Positions 1-7,321 of a stretch of DNA of 15,067 bases are shown here, in pieces. The notes below the pieces were generated by a model. It searched no databases and had not been told where the DNA came from. It was given only the letters and a program-made list of their open reading frames with translations. The translations under genes and the position numbers were made by a program. Source of the stretch: Lachnospiraceae bacterium (lineage in GTDB: Bacteria; Bacillota_A; Clostridia; Lachnospirales; Lachnospiraceae); assembly GCA_018365895.1 (NCBI GenBank), contig JAGZJD010000057.1, positions 1 to 15,067 of the forward strand. Direction: 5' to 3'. How positions within the stretch are numbered: position 1 is the stretch's first letter; each line of letters opens with the position of its first letter.

Positions 1-1
1 T

Positions 2-97
2 GGGATATACAGGGGGATTGACGGGAACTGGAGCAATATTCTTACGACATTTCTGATGTGTGCCGGAGGGGGGATGTTTGGAGGAATGATTTCTTAA
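2..97 (+). CDS. 3' end of an unidentified upstream gene (partial)
   Basis: An open frame enters from the left edge and runs for 31 codons to a TAA at 95-97. The visible C-terminus is hydrophobic and glycine-rich, ending in GGGMFGGMIS, which would fit the end of a membrane protein. A strong intrinsic terminator follows about 40 bases later, as expected at the end of a transcription unit. Another frame is open from base 3 to a TGA at 54-56, so the choice of frame is uncertain. I do not recognise the product. Confidence 0.3.
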   Translation, partial: GIYRGIDGNWSNILTTFLMCAGGGMFGGMIS

Positions 98-134
98 GTG
101 ATTCTTAACCGAACTGGGTAACGTCTATAATTGA

Positions 135-178
135 ACGCACAGAGACTAATTAAATTTAGTCTCTGGGGCGTTTTTTTT
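135..178 (+). terminator. Strong rho-independent terminator
   Basis: CAGAGACTAA (140-149) pairs perfectly with TTAGTCTCTG (156-165) around a six-base loop. ACGC (135-138) can extend the stem by pairing with GCGT (168-171). Eight T residues follow at 171-178. It separates the gene entering from the left from the helix-turn-helix gene at 243. Confidence 0.9.
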
Positions 179-242
179 GTATTGAAAAGTCTCAAAAACA
201 TTGAAAAATCAATGGATTTAGGAAGGAGGATGGATAACGGTA

Positions 243-647
243 ATGGGGAAGTGCTATAGTCGATTGTCATTTCAAGAACGACTAGTTATTCAAAAATTGT
301 ACAAAAAAGGTATGACTATGGCAGAAACGGAGAAGATTGCAAGAATAATTGGGAGGAACAGGACAACGATTTATCGTGAGGTATTGCATAATACTGCAGA
401 CGGGCAGCCTTACAACGCAAAAGAAGCACAAAAAAGAGCAAAGGCTAACTTGAAACAGAAGAATATTGCAAAGCAACTTGCGAGAGGTGAGACTACTCGC
501 AAAAAGGTTTATGTTTTGTTTAGAGAAAATCCAGATATGACTGTGAAAGACATGGCTGGAAAAATCGGATGTAGCAGAGCAACTGTAGCAAGGTATCTTA
601 GTGAAATCAAATCCGGTTCATATCCAAGTAAACAAATGAACAACTGA
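243..647 (+). CDS. Small IS30-type helix-turn-helix DNA-binding protein
   Basis: A 134-residue basic protein with two likely helix-turn-helix units. Residues about 6-52 (LSFQERLVIQKLYKKG, then RIIGRNRTTIYREV) resemble the N-terminal HTH_38 domain of IS30-family transposases, including the following 'YNAKEAQKRA' stretch. Residues about 97-123 (TVKDMAGKIGCSRATVARYL) form a second, winged-helix-like unit. The DDE catalytic domain of an IS30 transposase (usually over 300 residues in total) is absent, and no terminal repeats are visible, so this is not a complete insertion sequence. The start is set by AAGGAGGA at 223-230, 12 bases upstream, which is a rather long spacing. It sits alone between a terminator and an intergenic gap, upstream of the pilus and conjugation genes. 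A regulatory role for the element is inferred. It could instead be a domesticated transposase fragment. Confidence 0.75.
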   Translation: MGKCYSRLSFQERLVIQKLYKKGMTMAETEKIARIIGRNRTTIYREVLHNTADGQPYNAKEAQKRAKANLKQKNIAKQLARGETTRKKVYVLFRENPDMTVKDMAGKIGCSRATVARYLSEIKSGSYPSKQMNN

Positions 648-838
648 ATATGCTTTAAGAAAATAGTTCTTACGCCGTTGCAGGTACGGTGATGAAAAAA
701 ATGTAGTGGATCTAACAAATCCATGTAAATTTTTCTTTTTTGAGAATAACAGGAAGCTTTGAAAAAGAAAAGTTTATGAGAGACTTTTTATGCGGCTTTT
801 GTTTATTTTCGTTACACTAAAATCAAGGAGGAACAGTT

Positions 839-1312
839 ATGAATGATCATTTTGCATGGCTTAAACGGTTAGTTGATAGACAAAATGAAAAAAAGTATTT
901 AAGTAATTGTAAAAAGTATGAGCGTTTAAAAAGTATGTCTGAACAGGAGTTGATGTTTGAATACATCAATGTAAAAGTAAACTATCGGCATCAAAAAAAT
1001 ATATGGATATTAAGTATTGTATTGTCGGTATTGTTGATTTTACAAATCTGTAAGAGTTGTACTGATTTTATCAATCAGGTAAGGACAGTGGCAAGCTATC
1101 AAGAGAATCCAGAAGTGCTTTTGAAGATTGGTTTCAGTATAGCAGGAATATTGACAATAGCGGTTATCATACTGATAATTATTTTGCTCTTCTCATATAC
1201 AAAGTGGTTAAATGAATCATATAAGCGAGTGCTTTTTGCAGCATTGGTTTTGGAATGTAGACGGAAACAAACATGGTATTTTCACGTTGATAATAAAGAG
1301 ATGAAAAATTAG
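839..1312 (+). CDS. Two-helix membrane protein of unknown function
   Basis: 157 residues. The N-terminal ~50 residues are charged and Lys/Tyr-rich. Two hydrophobic segments follow, at about 54-72 (IWILSIVLSVLLILQIC) and 96-120 (IAGILTIAVIILIIILLF), separated by a short loop. The C-terminus is again charged. This predicts a small integral membrane protein with both ends on the same side. No catalytic motif or known family was recognised. The start is well supported: AAGGAGG at 825-831 lies seven bases upstream of the ATG. It stands in its own interval, with 191 bases before it and its own spacing to the promoter at 1334. Membership of the conjugative element is inferred from position only. Confidence 0.7.
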   Translation: MNDHFAWLKRLVDRQNEKKYLSNCKKYERLKSMSEQELMFEYINVKVNYRHQKNIWILSIVLSVLLILQICKSCTDFINQVRTVASYQENPEVLLKIGFSIAGILTIAVIILIIILLFSYTKWLNESYKRVLFAALVLECRRKQTWYFHVDNKEMKN

Positions 1313-1333
1313 TATTTATAATCTACAAACAGA

Positions 1334-1362
1334 TTGTAAACAGGAAAGAAGTAAGCTATAAT
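1334..1362 (+). promoter_or_regulatory. Sigma-A-type promoter for the secreted-protein/pilus genes
   Basis: TTGTAA (1334-1339) and a perfect TATAAT (1357-1362) are separated by exactly 17 bases. The elements lie about 45 bases upstream of the ATG at 1408, which carries a strong AAGGAGGAGG site at 1391-1400. This is the best promoter visible upstream of the pilus genes and may drive them through the terminator-like hairpin at 2181. Confidence 0.65.
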
Positions 1363-1407
1363 AAAAGTGGTTTTGTAAAGTGTAAGATTTAAGGAGGAGG
1401 AAAAGGT

Positions 1408-2157
1408 ATGAGGAAGAAGAACATAGCAAGAGCAGGAGCAGCATTTGTATTGTTACTTGGTCTGACAGGGACGACAGTATTCTATCAGGGAACAGCAACT
1501 GCATCAGGAGCGGAAAACTCAGAGAAGGTAGCAGCTGTGAATGATGATGCATCTGATCAGGAAAAAGAAGATTCGATATTTCCTCAGAAAGAGACAGATC
1601 AGAAACCGAATACATCGGATGCAGACAAAGAGAAAGAAGCGGACAGTAAGGATCAGGAAACAGAAACACAGGATAAAACAGTGGATCAGGCAGATACAGA
1701 AAAAGCATCTGCAATAGACGGCAAGAATACAACTTCACAAAAGCCATCCTCTGATGCAAGACCAAACAATGAAACAGGAGAAAAACCTTCTAAGCCGTCC
1801 CATGCACACAGTTGGAATGCTCAGACGGCAGTTGTACATCATCCGGCAGCCGGACATAATGAGCAGGTGCTGATAAAAGAGGCTTGGACGGAATATAAGC
1901 CAATTTATGAAACAGTAGCAATTGAAGTGTGTAATACATGTGGTGCAGATATTACACATAATCATTCTCAGCATATGAAAGAACACGCGTTGAAAGGAGA
2001 AAATGCATCAAGGCGTACAGAATATATCCAAAAGCAGACAGGGACAGAAACTATAGCACATCCAGCAGAGTATGAAACAAGATGGGTGCAAGACAGCGCC
2101 GCATGGGATGAAACGGTGATAACTGGTTATACATGTAGCTGCGGAGCAAGTAAATAG
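1408..2157 (+). CDS. Secreted His/Cys-rich protein with zinc-finger-like motif
   Basis: 249 residues. A basic N-terminus and hydrophobic stretch (about 8-33) form a signal peptide or membrane anchor. There is no lipobox cysteine. Residues about 34-130 are a low-complexity D/E/K/S/T linker of the kind that crosses a cell wall. The C-terminal ~115 residues are a compact domain rich in His, Trp and Tyr, starting at HAHSW (132-136). It contains C175-x2-C178-x10-H189-x3-H193, the spacing of a C2H2 zinc site, and ends with C243-x-C245-G. I remember similar domains from uncharacterised secreted proteins of gut Firmicutes, often as tandem copies, but know no function. Metal binding outside the cell is an inference. 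No LPXTG signal is present. The promoter at 1334 and the ribosome site at 1391-1400 fix the start. Confidence 0.75.
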   Translation: MRKKNIARAGAAFVLLLGLTGTTVFYQGTATASGAENSEKVAAVNDDASDQEKEDSIFPQKETDQKPNTSDADKEKEADSKDQETETQDKTVDQADTEKASAIDGKNTTSQKPSSDARPNNETGEKPSKPSHAHSWNAQTAVVHHPAAGHNEQVLIKEAWTEYKPIYETVAIEVCNTCGADITHNHSQHMKEHALKGENASRRTEYIQKQTGTETIAHPAEYETRWVQDSAAWDETVITGYTCSCGASK

Positions 2158-2180
2158 AAAATCAAATATCGACGTGAAAG

Positions 2181-2208
2181 TAGAGTATCTTCAGGTACTC
2201 TATTTTTT
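2181..2208 (+). terminator. Intrinsic terminator or attenuator before the pilus genes
   Basis: TAGAGTA (2181-2187) pairs perfectly with TACTCTA (2196-2202) around an eight-base loop and is followed by TTTTTT (2203-2208). The stem is short and AT-rich, so termination is probably partial. No promoter is visible between it and the adhesin start at 2242, so the pilus genes may depend on read-through. Confidence 0.7.
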
Positions 2209-2241
2209 ATTGCCATTTTAAGTGAGATGGGAGGAAAGCAT

Positions 2242-5200
2242 TTGAAAATATTAAAAAAAATCTTATCACTGATGCTGATCTGTATCCTGTTTTCAACAAC
2301 AGTTCACGCACAGGGGGAGACACTTGATACAAATAAAGACGAAATATACGAAAAGGTGTTGGAAGCCTACCGAAAAGGCAATCAAATGTCAGAAGAAGTA
2401 ATCACAATTCGAAGACAAACAGCAGAAAAACTTGGTCTTGAATCTTTCTTGGATGAAAGAGCTTTTCTGTCAGTTGATTATCGGAATGAGCAGAAGATTG
2501 GAAAGGATGGAGCAATCAAAGATCCAGCGCTGGACATTCTGATAGAAATGGCAACAGAAGAGGAGATGCAGGCAGTCCTTGCAAAAAGCCAAATGAGGGC
2601 AACTCTTGCAAGAAGCCAAATAAAGTTAAATAGGATGAGCGAACGTGCATTTACACCGGGGCAGACAGTAGGAGTTACTCAGATGCCAAGAGTAAGCGGT
2701 GCAGGAAATGGTTATTTTTCAATTGATGGTGCAAACAGTTACGGATACTGCGCAGAAAACAAAAAGAACTTTTGGAGTAATTATGGTACAAAATATGGCG
2801 AGATTACAGAATGGGATGATGCTGTTGCAAGAAAAATCTTATATTACTCTCCGGGAGGACCGGGGTATGCCGGAAATAATTTAGGATATGACATGGACAA
2901 TGCGACCTTTGCAGTGGGATATCAGAATGGAAGTTGTAACAATAACGGCAGGGCAAAAAGCTATATTGCATCGCTGGAAGGAAAAACAGACCCGATTACG
3001 TTAGGATTCCATGCATACAAAGTCAACATTACTCCGGACAGTTATCAGGATGTGACATTTTTAGGATATGCGCCAAGTAAAGGCGCGCTGACTTTAAAAA
3101 AGGAATCTGCAAATCCGGGATTGACAAATGGAAACAGCTGTTATTCATTGGAGGGAGCAGTTTTCGGTGTGTACAGCAGCTCATCACTGTCTGGCGCATC
3201 CAGAGTGGGAACGCTTACAACGGATGCAAATGGAAATTCTGATACGCTCCAATTAGATGCAAAAACGTATTATGTAAAAGAGCTGACTGCACCGAAAGGA
3301 TTTGCACTTGACCCAAGTGTGAAAGAGGTAACCGTGACGGCTGATCAAAAGGCTGTGGTGACGTTTAAAGATCTTCCGCAGATGGATCCGGTTGGAATCC
3401 TGCTCGGGAAAGTAGATGCAGAAACGAATCAGAACAAACCACAGGGAAGTGCAACACTACAGGGAGCACAGTTTACGGTAAAGTATTATGCGGGATTATG
3501 GGAAGCTAATAAAGATCCGGCGATACTTGGACAGATGCCAGTTCGTACATGGGTGTTTCAGACCGATGAGGATGGTTGGTGTGAATACGATACACAATAT
3601 TTAGTTTCAGGAAATGAGCTTTATTTTAGTATTAGTGGAGCTCCGTCACTTCCTCTTGGAACTATTACCATTCAGGAGACAAAAGCGCCGGAGGGTTATC
3701 TAATTAATCCTGAAGTGTTTGTCAGACAGATTACCTCATCAGGTACATCAGAAAGTGTAAATACCTATAACAGACCAACTGTGCCGGAAAAAGTGATGAA
3801 GTTAGATTTGGTGAAGCGGCAGGAGAAAACAGACATCCCAATTCCGGGGGCGAAGTTTGAACATACGAAGCCAGATGGAACAAAAGAGATACTGACAACG
3901 GATGAAGCAGGAAAACTGACATTAACAGGAGTGCAGTATGGGACACACCGCATTACAGAAATTGAAGTCATGGACGGTTATGAGATCAATGGCAATCTGA
4001 TTGAATTTCATGTTGCACAAGATAATAAGGTTACACTCACGTCAAAGATTGATATTACTCTTGGAAATGTAGTCTTTGATGTTACAGATGAAGGACATAT
4101 TTCTGTGATTGTAGAAGACCCTCTTTCTCCATTCACTCTCCGGATCCATAAAGAAAATAATAAAGGAAAGATGCTTTCTGGTGCAGAGTTTACCGTATAT
4201 AGTGATTCGGACTGTACACAGGAAGTGGCAAAGGGTACTACAGACAGTCAAGGACTTCTGAACATGGAAGGATTGAAAATAGGGAAACAATACTATTTAC
4301 AGGAAACCAAGGCACCAAAAGGCTATCGGCTTCCATTGGATGCCTCTGGAAATCCGGTAACTTATGAGATACGTACAGAGAGCACTCCGGTAAAGGATGA
4401 GTTTATCTTTTATGTAAACGGAAAGGCATTTACAACCGATTCAGATGGCATGTTTACAGTGACCGGCACAAAAGCAGACCGGGTAACAAACATGACAATT
4501 GTGAATAACATTGGGATGAAACTTCCAAATACAGGTTCGAATACAACGATGCTGTTAATGATGGGAGCGCTGATTCTGGGAGTAATCACTATGATTAGAT
4601 GGAAACGAGACAGGGGAGGATATATGAAGAAAAAAACATTAAAAATGCTGTATGCATTGGCACTTTCTACAGCTGTTGCAGTCAGTGGAGGAGCAGGAAC
4701 AATTGGAATCATGCAGGTGGCTGCAGCACAAGCCCGTACAATGCTCAACACACCAAACGGTATTGCGGATTTTAGACGAGGTGATGCGAGTATCATTGTT
4801 CAGGGAAATGAAGGACAAACTTTGAAGGGAAAGAAATTCCAAGTATATAAGCTGTTCAATGCGGAAAACTCAGATGGCGGGGAATCCGTCAATTACACAT
4901 TCCACGAACCGTATGAAGAATCCTTGAAAACAGTTGTTGGAAAAAAGATTGGCAAAGAAGCTTCTAAAGTAACAGAGTATGAAGTGATTGATTACATCCA
5001 GTCCTTAAATAACAATCAGGTGGAAGGTTCTCAAACAGAACAGAGTGTAGAGGGTTCTTACAGTGAGTTTCGTTACTTTGTTGAAGAATTGAGAAATCAG
5101 ATTGTAAAAGACAAAGTGACTGGCGATGTTGTAATTGTTACAGAAGCTAGTAAAGATAATACAGTAAAGATTAGTGGTTTGGAATATGGTTACTATGTAG

Positions 5201-6480
5201 TAGATGAAGTAAGTGATGTAGAGGGTACACATTCCGCAGCATCGATGTGTATCGTAAATACAGCCAATCCAAAAGCGGACGTAAACATCAAATCAGATTA
5301 TCCGGCAGTCATTAAGAAAATTCAAGAAGATGACAATAAAAATGAAATCGGAAATGACGGATGGAATGACATTGGAGATTATGAAATCGGACAGACAGTA
5401 CCTTATAAATTTGAATCCAATATTCCAAACATAAATGGATATGATACATATTATTATGCATGGCATGACGTGATGGACGAAGCACTGACATTTGATCCGG
5501 ATTCAGTTGCAATTCACATTCGAACAGAGGATAAAAATTATGAGCTTGCAAAAGATGAATTTCAAGTGATTACGAATCCGGGAAATGGTGAGACGTTCAA
5601 AGTAGAGATTCATGACATCAAAGCAATCGTAGATCGAGAATTTGATCAAAAGAACGATTTGAACGAAAACGTGTATGGACAGAAAGTAATTTTAAGATAC
5701 AATGCAACTTTAAATGATAAGGCTGCAGAAGACACTGGACGTCCGGGATTTGAAAATGATGTACGTCTCGAATTTTCAAATAATCCAGACCATGATGGGG
5801 ATGGAACAACAGGATATACTCCGTGGGATACGGTTGTCTGCTTCACGTATAAACTCAATATTCTGAAAACGAATGACCATGATTTGAAATTGGAAGGAGC
5901 AAAATTCCGCCTATATTCAGACAAAGAGTTGAAGAATGAAGTATATGTGAAGAAAGCTGAGGATGATGGGTATATTGTCATTAATCGTGATACAGTCGGA
6001 GGAAGTGACCACATTGGTGGAACGACACCTCAGGATTCAGTAGAGATGGTATCCAACGCAAAGGGAGAAATTAAAATCTATGGATTGGATACAGGTATTT
6101 ATTATCTGAAGGAGACCGAGGCACCGACCGGATACCGCCCTCTGCTTGATCCAATCGTGCTGAATCTGAAAGCGACGTTCACAGATGAACGAAACGATTA
6201 TGTAAAAGGCGATGGAGCAACCGATAAGACATTACAAAAATTAGAAACGACTGCGCATATCAAGGAATTTTTTGACGGAGCATACAAAGAATCAGATGTA
6301 GATTTGACAACAGATACCAGTGAAGGTTCTTCAAACTTGACAGTCATTAACAAGGTTGGAAAGAAACTTCCGGTAACTGGTTCTTCTATGATGCTTCTGA
6401 TGCTCACAGCAGGAACAGCACTTGTGACAGGAGCATTTGTGTATGGAAAACGACAGAAAAAATCAAACGACGAGAACTAA
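2242..6480 (+). CDS. SpaA/CnaB adhesin (LPNTG) read in frame into a second pilin
   Basis: The adhesin half covers residues 1-794. The likely start is TTG 2242: GGGAGGA at 2229-2235 lies six bases upstream, while the in-frame ATG at 2227 overlaps that site. A signal peptide (about 1-23, ending VHA) is followed by a domain with SYGYC (C170) and ILYYSPGGPGY, resembling thioester-type adhesion domains. Four CnaB/SpaA folds follow, with candidate isopeptide lysine and E-box pairs: K286/E347, K390/E479, K525/E573 and K637/E688 (motifs such as KELTAPKGF and QETKAPKGY). LPNTG (761-765), a hydrophobic stretch and Arg/Lys form a normal sorting signal, so this should be a tip or accessory pilin anchored by the sortase at 6443. 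The oddity is that no stop codon follows the sorting signal: the frame runs straight into the next pilin (M795). I believe two genes are present. The upstream domains are known from Lachnospiraceae surface proteins. Confidence 0.85.
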   Translation: MKILKKILSLMLICILFSTTVHAQGETLDTNKDEIYEKVLEAYRKGNQMSEEVITIRRQTAEKLGLESFLDERAFLSVDYRNEQKIGKDGAIKDPALDILIEMATEEEMQAVLAKSQMRATLARSQIKLNRMSERAFTPGQTVGVTQMPRVSGAGNGYFSIDGANSYGYCAENKKNFWSNYGTKYGEITEWDDAVARKILYYSPGGPGYAGNNLGYDMDNATFAVGYQNGSCNNNGRAKSYIASLEGKTDPITLGFHAYKVNITPDSYQDVTFLGYAPSKGALTLKKESANPGLTNGNSCYSLEGAVFGVYSSSSLSGASRVGTLTTDANGNSDTLQLDAKTYYVKELTAPKGFALDPSVKEVTVTADQKAVVTFKDLPQMDPVGILLGKVDAETNQNKPQGSATLQGAQFTVKYYAGLWEANKDPAILGQMPVRTWVFQTDEDGWCEYDTQYLVSGNELYFSISGAPSLPLGTITIQETKAPEGYLINPEVFVRQITSSGTSESVNTYNRPTVPEKVMKLDLVKRQEKTDIPIPGAKFEHTKPDGTKEILTTDEAGKLTLTGVQYGTHRITEIEVMDGYEINGNLIEFHVAQDNKVTLTSKIDITLGNVVFDVTDEGHISVIVEDPLSPFTLRIHKENNKGKMLSGAEFTVYSDSDCTQEVAKGTTDSQGLLNMEGLKIGKQYYLQETKAPKGYRLPLDASGNPVTYEIRTESTPVKDEFIFYVNGKAFTTDSDGMFTVTGTKADRVTNMTIVNNIGMKLPNTGSNTTMLLMMGALILGVITMIRWKRDRGGYMKKKTLKMLYALALSTAVAVSGGAGTIGIMQVAAAQARTMLNTPNGIADFRRGDASIIVQGNEGQTLKGKKFQVYKLFNAENSDGGESVNYTFHEPYEESLKTVVGKKIGKEASKVTEYEVIDYIQSLNNNQVEGSQTEQSVEGSYSEFRYFVEELRNQIVKDKVTGDVVIVTEASKDNTVKISGLEYGYYVVDEVSDVEGTHSAASMCIVNTANPKADVNIKSDYPAVIKKIQEDDNKNEIGNDGWNDIGDYEIGQTVPYKFESNIPNINGYDTYYYAWHDVMDEALTFDPDSVAIHIRTEDKNYELAKDEFQVITNPGNGETFKVEIHDIKAIVDREFDQKNDLNENVYGQKVILRYNATLNDKAAEDTGRPGFENDVRLEFSNNPDHDGDGTTGYTPWDTVVCFTYKLNILKTNDHDLKLEGAKFRLYSDKELKNEVYVKKAEDDGYIVINRDTVGGSDHIGGTTPQDSVEMVSNAKGEIKIYGLDTGIYYLKETEAPTGYRPLLDPIVLNLKATFTDERNDYVKGDGATDKTLQKLETTAHIKEFFDGAYKESDVDLTTDTSEGSSNLTVINKVGKKLPVTGSSMMLLMLTAGTALVTGAFVYGKRQKKSNDEN
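4612..4620 (+). promoter_or_regulatory. Internal ribosome binding site of the backbone pilin
   Basis: AGGGGAGGA lies three bases before ATG 4624, inside the long open frame. It is a strong Shine-Dalgarno sequence placed where a separate gene would begin. Its presence supports independent translation of the second pilin even though the frame upstream is open. The GGGG run at 4613-4616 is also the most likely place for a one-base insertion that removed the upstream stop. Confidence 0.7.
4624..6480 (+). CDS. Backbone pilin with LPVTG sorting signal (isopeptide-forming)
   Basis: 618 residues from an ATG with its own ribosome site. It has a typical signal peptide (basic MKKK, hydrophobic core, AAAQA near 34-38). 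An N-terminal domain spans about 40-220. YPAVIKK (226-232) resembles the pilin motif whose lysine is joined to the next subunit by a class C sortase. A middle domain spans about 235-395 and includes RYNATL (N360), which could supply an isopeptide Asn. A C-terminal CnaB domain starts at FTYKLNILK (407-415) and has its E-box at LKETEAPTGY (E497). LPVTG (582-586), a hydrophobic helix and a basic tail complete it. The order matches major pilins of the SpaA/FctA type. The sortase gene overlaps its 3' end by 38 bases, which fits substrate-enzyme pairing. It is also the C-terminal half of the continuous frame that starts at 2242. Confidence 0.85.
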   Translation: MKKKTLKMLYALALSTAVAVSGGAGTIGIMQVAAAQARTMLNTPNGIADFRRGDASIIVQGNEGQTLKGKKFQVYKLFNAENSDGGESVNYTFHEPYEESLKTVVGKKIGKEASKVTEYEVIDYIQSLNNNQVEGSQTEQSVEGSYSEFRYFVEELRNQIVKDKVTGDVVIVTEASKDNTVKISGLEYGYYVVDEVSDVEGTHSAASMCIVNTANPKADVNIKSDYPAVIKKIQEDDNKNEIGNDGWNDIGDYEIGQTVPYKFESNIPNINGYDTYYYAWHDVMDEALTFDPDSVAIHIRTEDKNYELAKDEFQVITNPGNGETFKVEIHDIKAIVDREFDQKNDLNENVYGQKVILRYNATLNDKAAEDTGRPGFENDVRLEFSNNPDHDGDGTTGYTPWDTVVCFTYKLNILKTNDHDLKLEGAKFRLYSDKELKNEVYVKKAEDDGYIVINRDTVGGSDHIGGTTPQDSVEMVSNAKGEIKIYGLDTGIYYLKETEAPTGYRPLLDPIVLNLKATFTDERNDYVKGDGATDKTLQKLETTAHIKEFFDGAYKESDVDLTTDTSEGSSNLTVINKVGKKLPVTGSSMMLLMLTAGTALVTGAFVYGKRQKKSNDEN

Positions 6481-7321
6481 AAAGAGAAAAAAGATGCTTA
6501 CGGGTGTTCTTTTTGTAACAGGTCTGCTTCTTTGCATATATCCTGCATTTGCCAGTGTGATAGACAGAAAGCATCAGCAGAATGTGATTCAGACGTATCA
6601 GGGAAATATAGAGGCAAACAGCGAAGAGAAGCTTCAGGAAATGCTTGGAGAGGCAGAGCGGTATAATGAAATGCTGTGGCAGACTAACGGCGTACTGATT
6701 GGAGATATTGAGCAGGGGATTTTAGAAGAGGAGAGCTATCAAAGTCAATTGAATTTATCAGGAACAGGCGTGATGGGGACGCTTTCTATCCCTAAGATTA
6801 ACGTCGACCTTCCAATCTATCACGGTACAGAAGAAGAAATTCTTGCAAATGGGGTAGGGCATCTTCAAGAAAGCAGCCTTCCGGTTGGGGGAGAAAATAC
6901 ACACTGTATTCTAACCGGACACCGGGGACTTCCAAACGCCAAGCTCTTCACAAGACTGGATGAAATGGAACAAGGTGATTTATTTTTCTTAACAGTTTGT
7001 GGCGAAAAGTTGGCATATGAGGTAACGAAAATTGAAATCGTTCATCCGGAGGATGTGGAAGGATTGAGGATACAGGCGGAAAAAGATTTGGTATCCCTAA
7101 TCACATGTACGCCATACGGATTGAATACCAAGCGGCTGGTAGTCACAGGCGAACGGATTCCTTATACAGAGAAACAAGAACAAGAAATTGTACCGGGAAG
7201 TATGTCTTTTCGGGAATTGGTCTTTACAGCACTTCCATTTTTATATCTGGTTGTAGGAATTGGAAGCATGATAAGAAAGAAAAGGGGGAAACGTAGCAGC
7301 AATGAAACACAAAAAGATTAA
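6443..7321 (+). CDS. Class C (pilin-polymerising) sortase
   Basis: 292 residues. A transmembrane helix lies at about 20-38 and a second near the C-terminus (about 256-275), the two-anchor layout of class C sortases. The sortase core has MGTLSIPKINVDLPIYHGT, the catalytic His in LTGHRGLP (H160), the catalytic Cys in LITCTPYG (C222) and Arg in TKRLVV (R231). It should join the pilins at 2242 and 4624 by transpeptidation at LPNTG/LPVTG on the outer face of the membrane. The usual lid motif (Asp-Pro-aromatic before the core) is not visible; that stretch reads VLIGDIEQG. ATG 6443 is chosen because AGGAG (6429-6433) precedes it. TTG 6437 has no better site. The gene overlaps both neighbours, so it is translationally coupled to them. 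Confidence 0.92.
   Translation: MENDRKNQTTRTKKRKKMLTGVLFVTGLLLCIYPAFASVIDRKHQQNVIQTYQGNIEANSEEKLQEMLGEAERYNEMLWQTNGVLIGDIEQGILEEESYQSQLNLSGTGVMGTLSIPKINVDLPIYHGTEEEILANGVGHLQESSLPVGGENTHCILTGHRGLPNAKLFTRLDEMEQGDLFFLTVCGEKLAYEVTKIEIVHPEDVEGLRIQAEKDLVSLITCTPYGLNTKRLVVTGERIPYTEKQEQEIVPGSMSFRELVFTALPFLYLVVGIGSMIRKKRGKRSSNETQKD

Noticed and set aside
102..131. Promoter ending in TATAAT at 126-131
   Set aside because: The -10 is perfect, but the -35 (TTCTTA or TCTTAA) is poor and the terminator stem begins four bases after it. A chance match in AT-rich DNA is more likely.
243..647. Complete IS30 insertion sequence
   Set aside because: No catalytic DDE domain and no flanking inverted repeats are visible. 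The frame is only 134 codons.
707..742. Terminator after the helix-turn-helix gene (TGGAT/ATCCA hairpin then T-rich DNA)
   Set aside because: The stem has only five pairs, and the T-rich stretch is interrupted and not adjacent to the stem. The 648-838 gap otherwise shows only the ribosome site of the next gene and no convincing promoter.
2227..2241. ATG 2227 as the start of the adhesin gene
   Set aside because: The ATG overlaps the GGGAGGA site, which is correctly spaced for TTG 2242. Starting at TTG gives a standard basic signal peptide.
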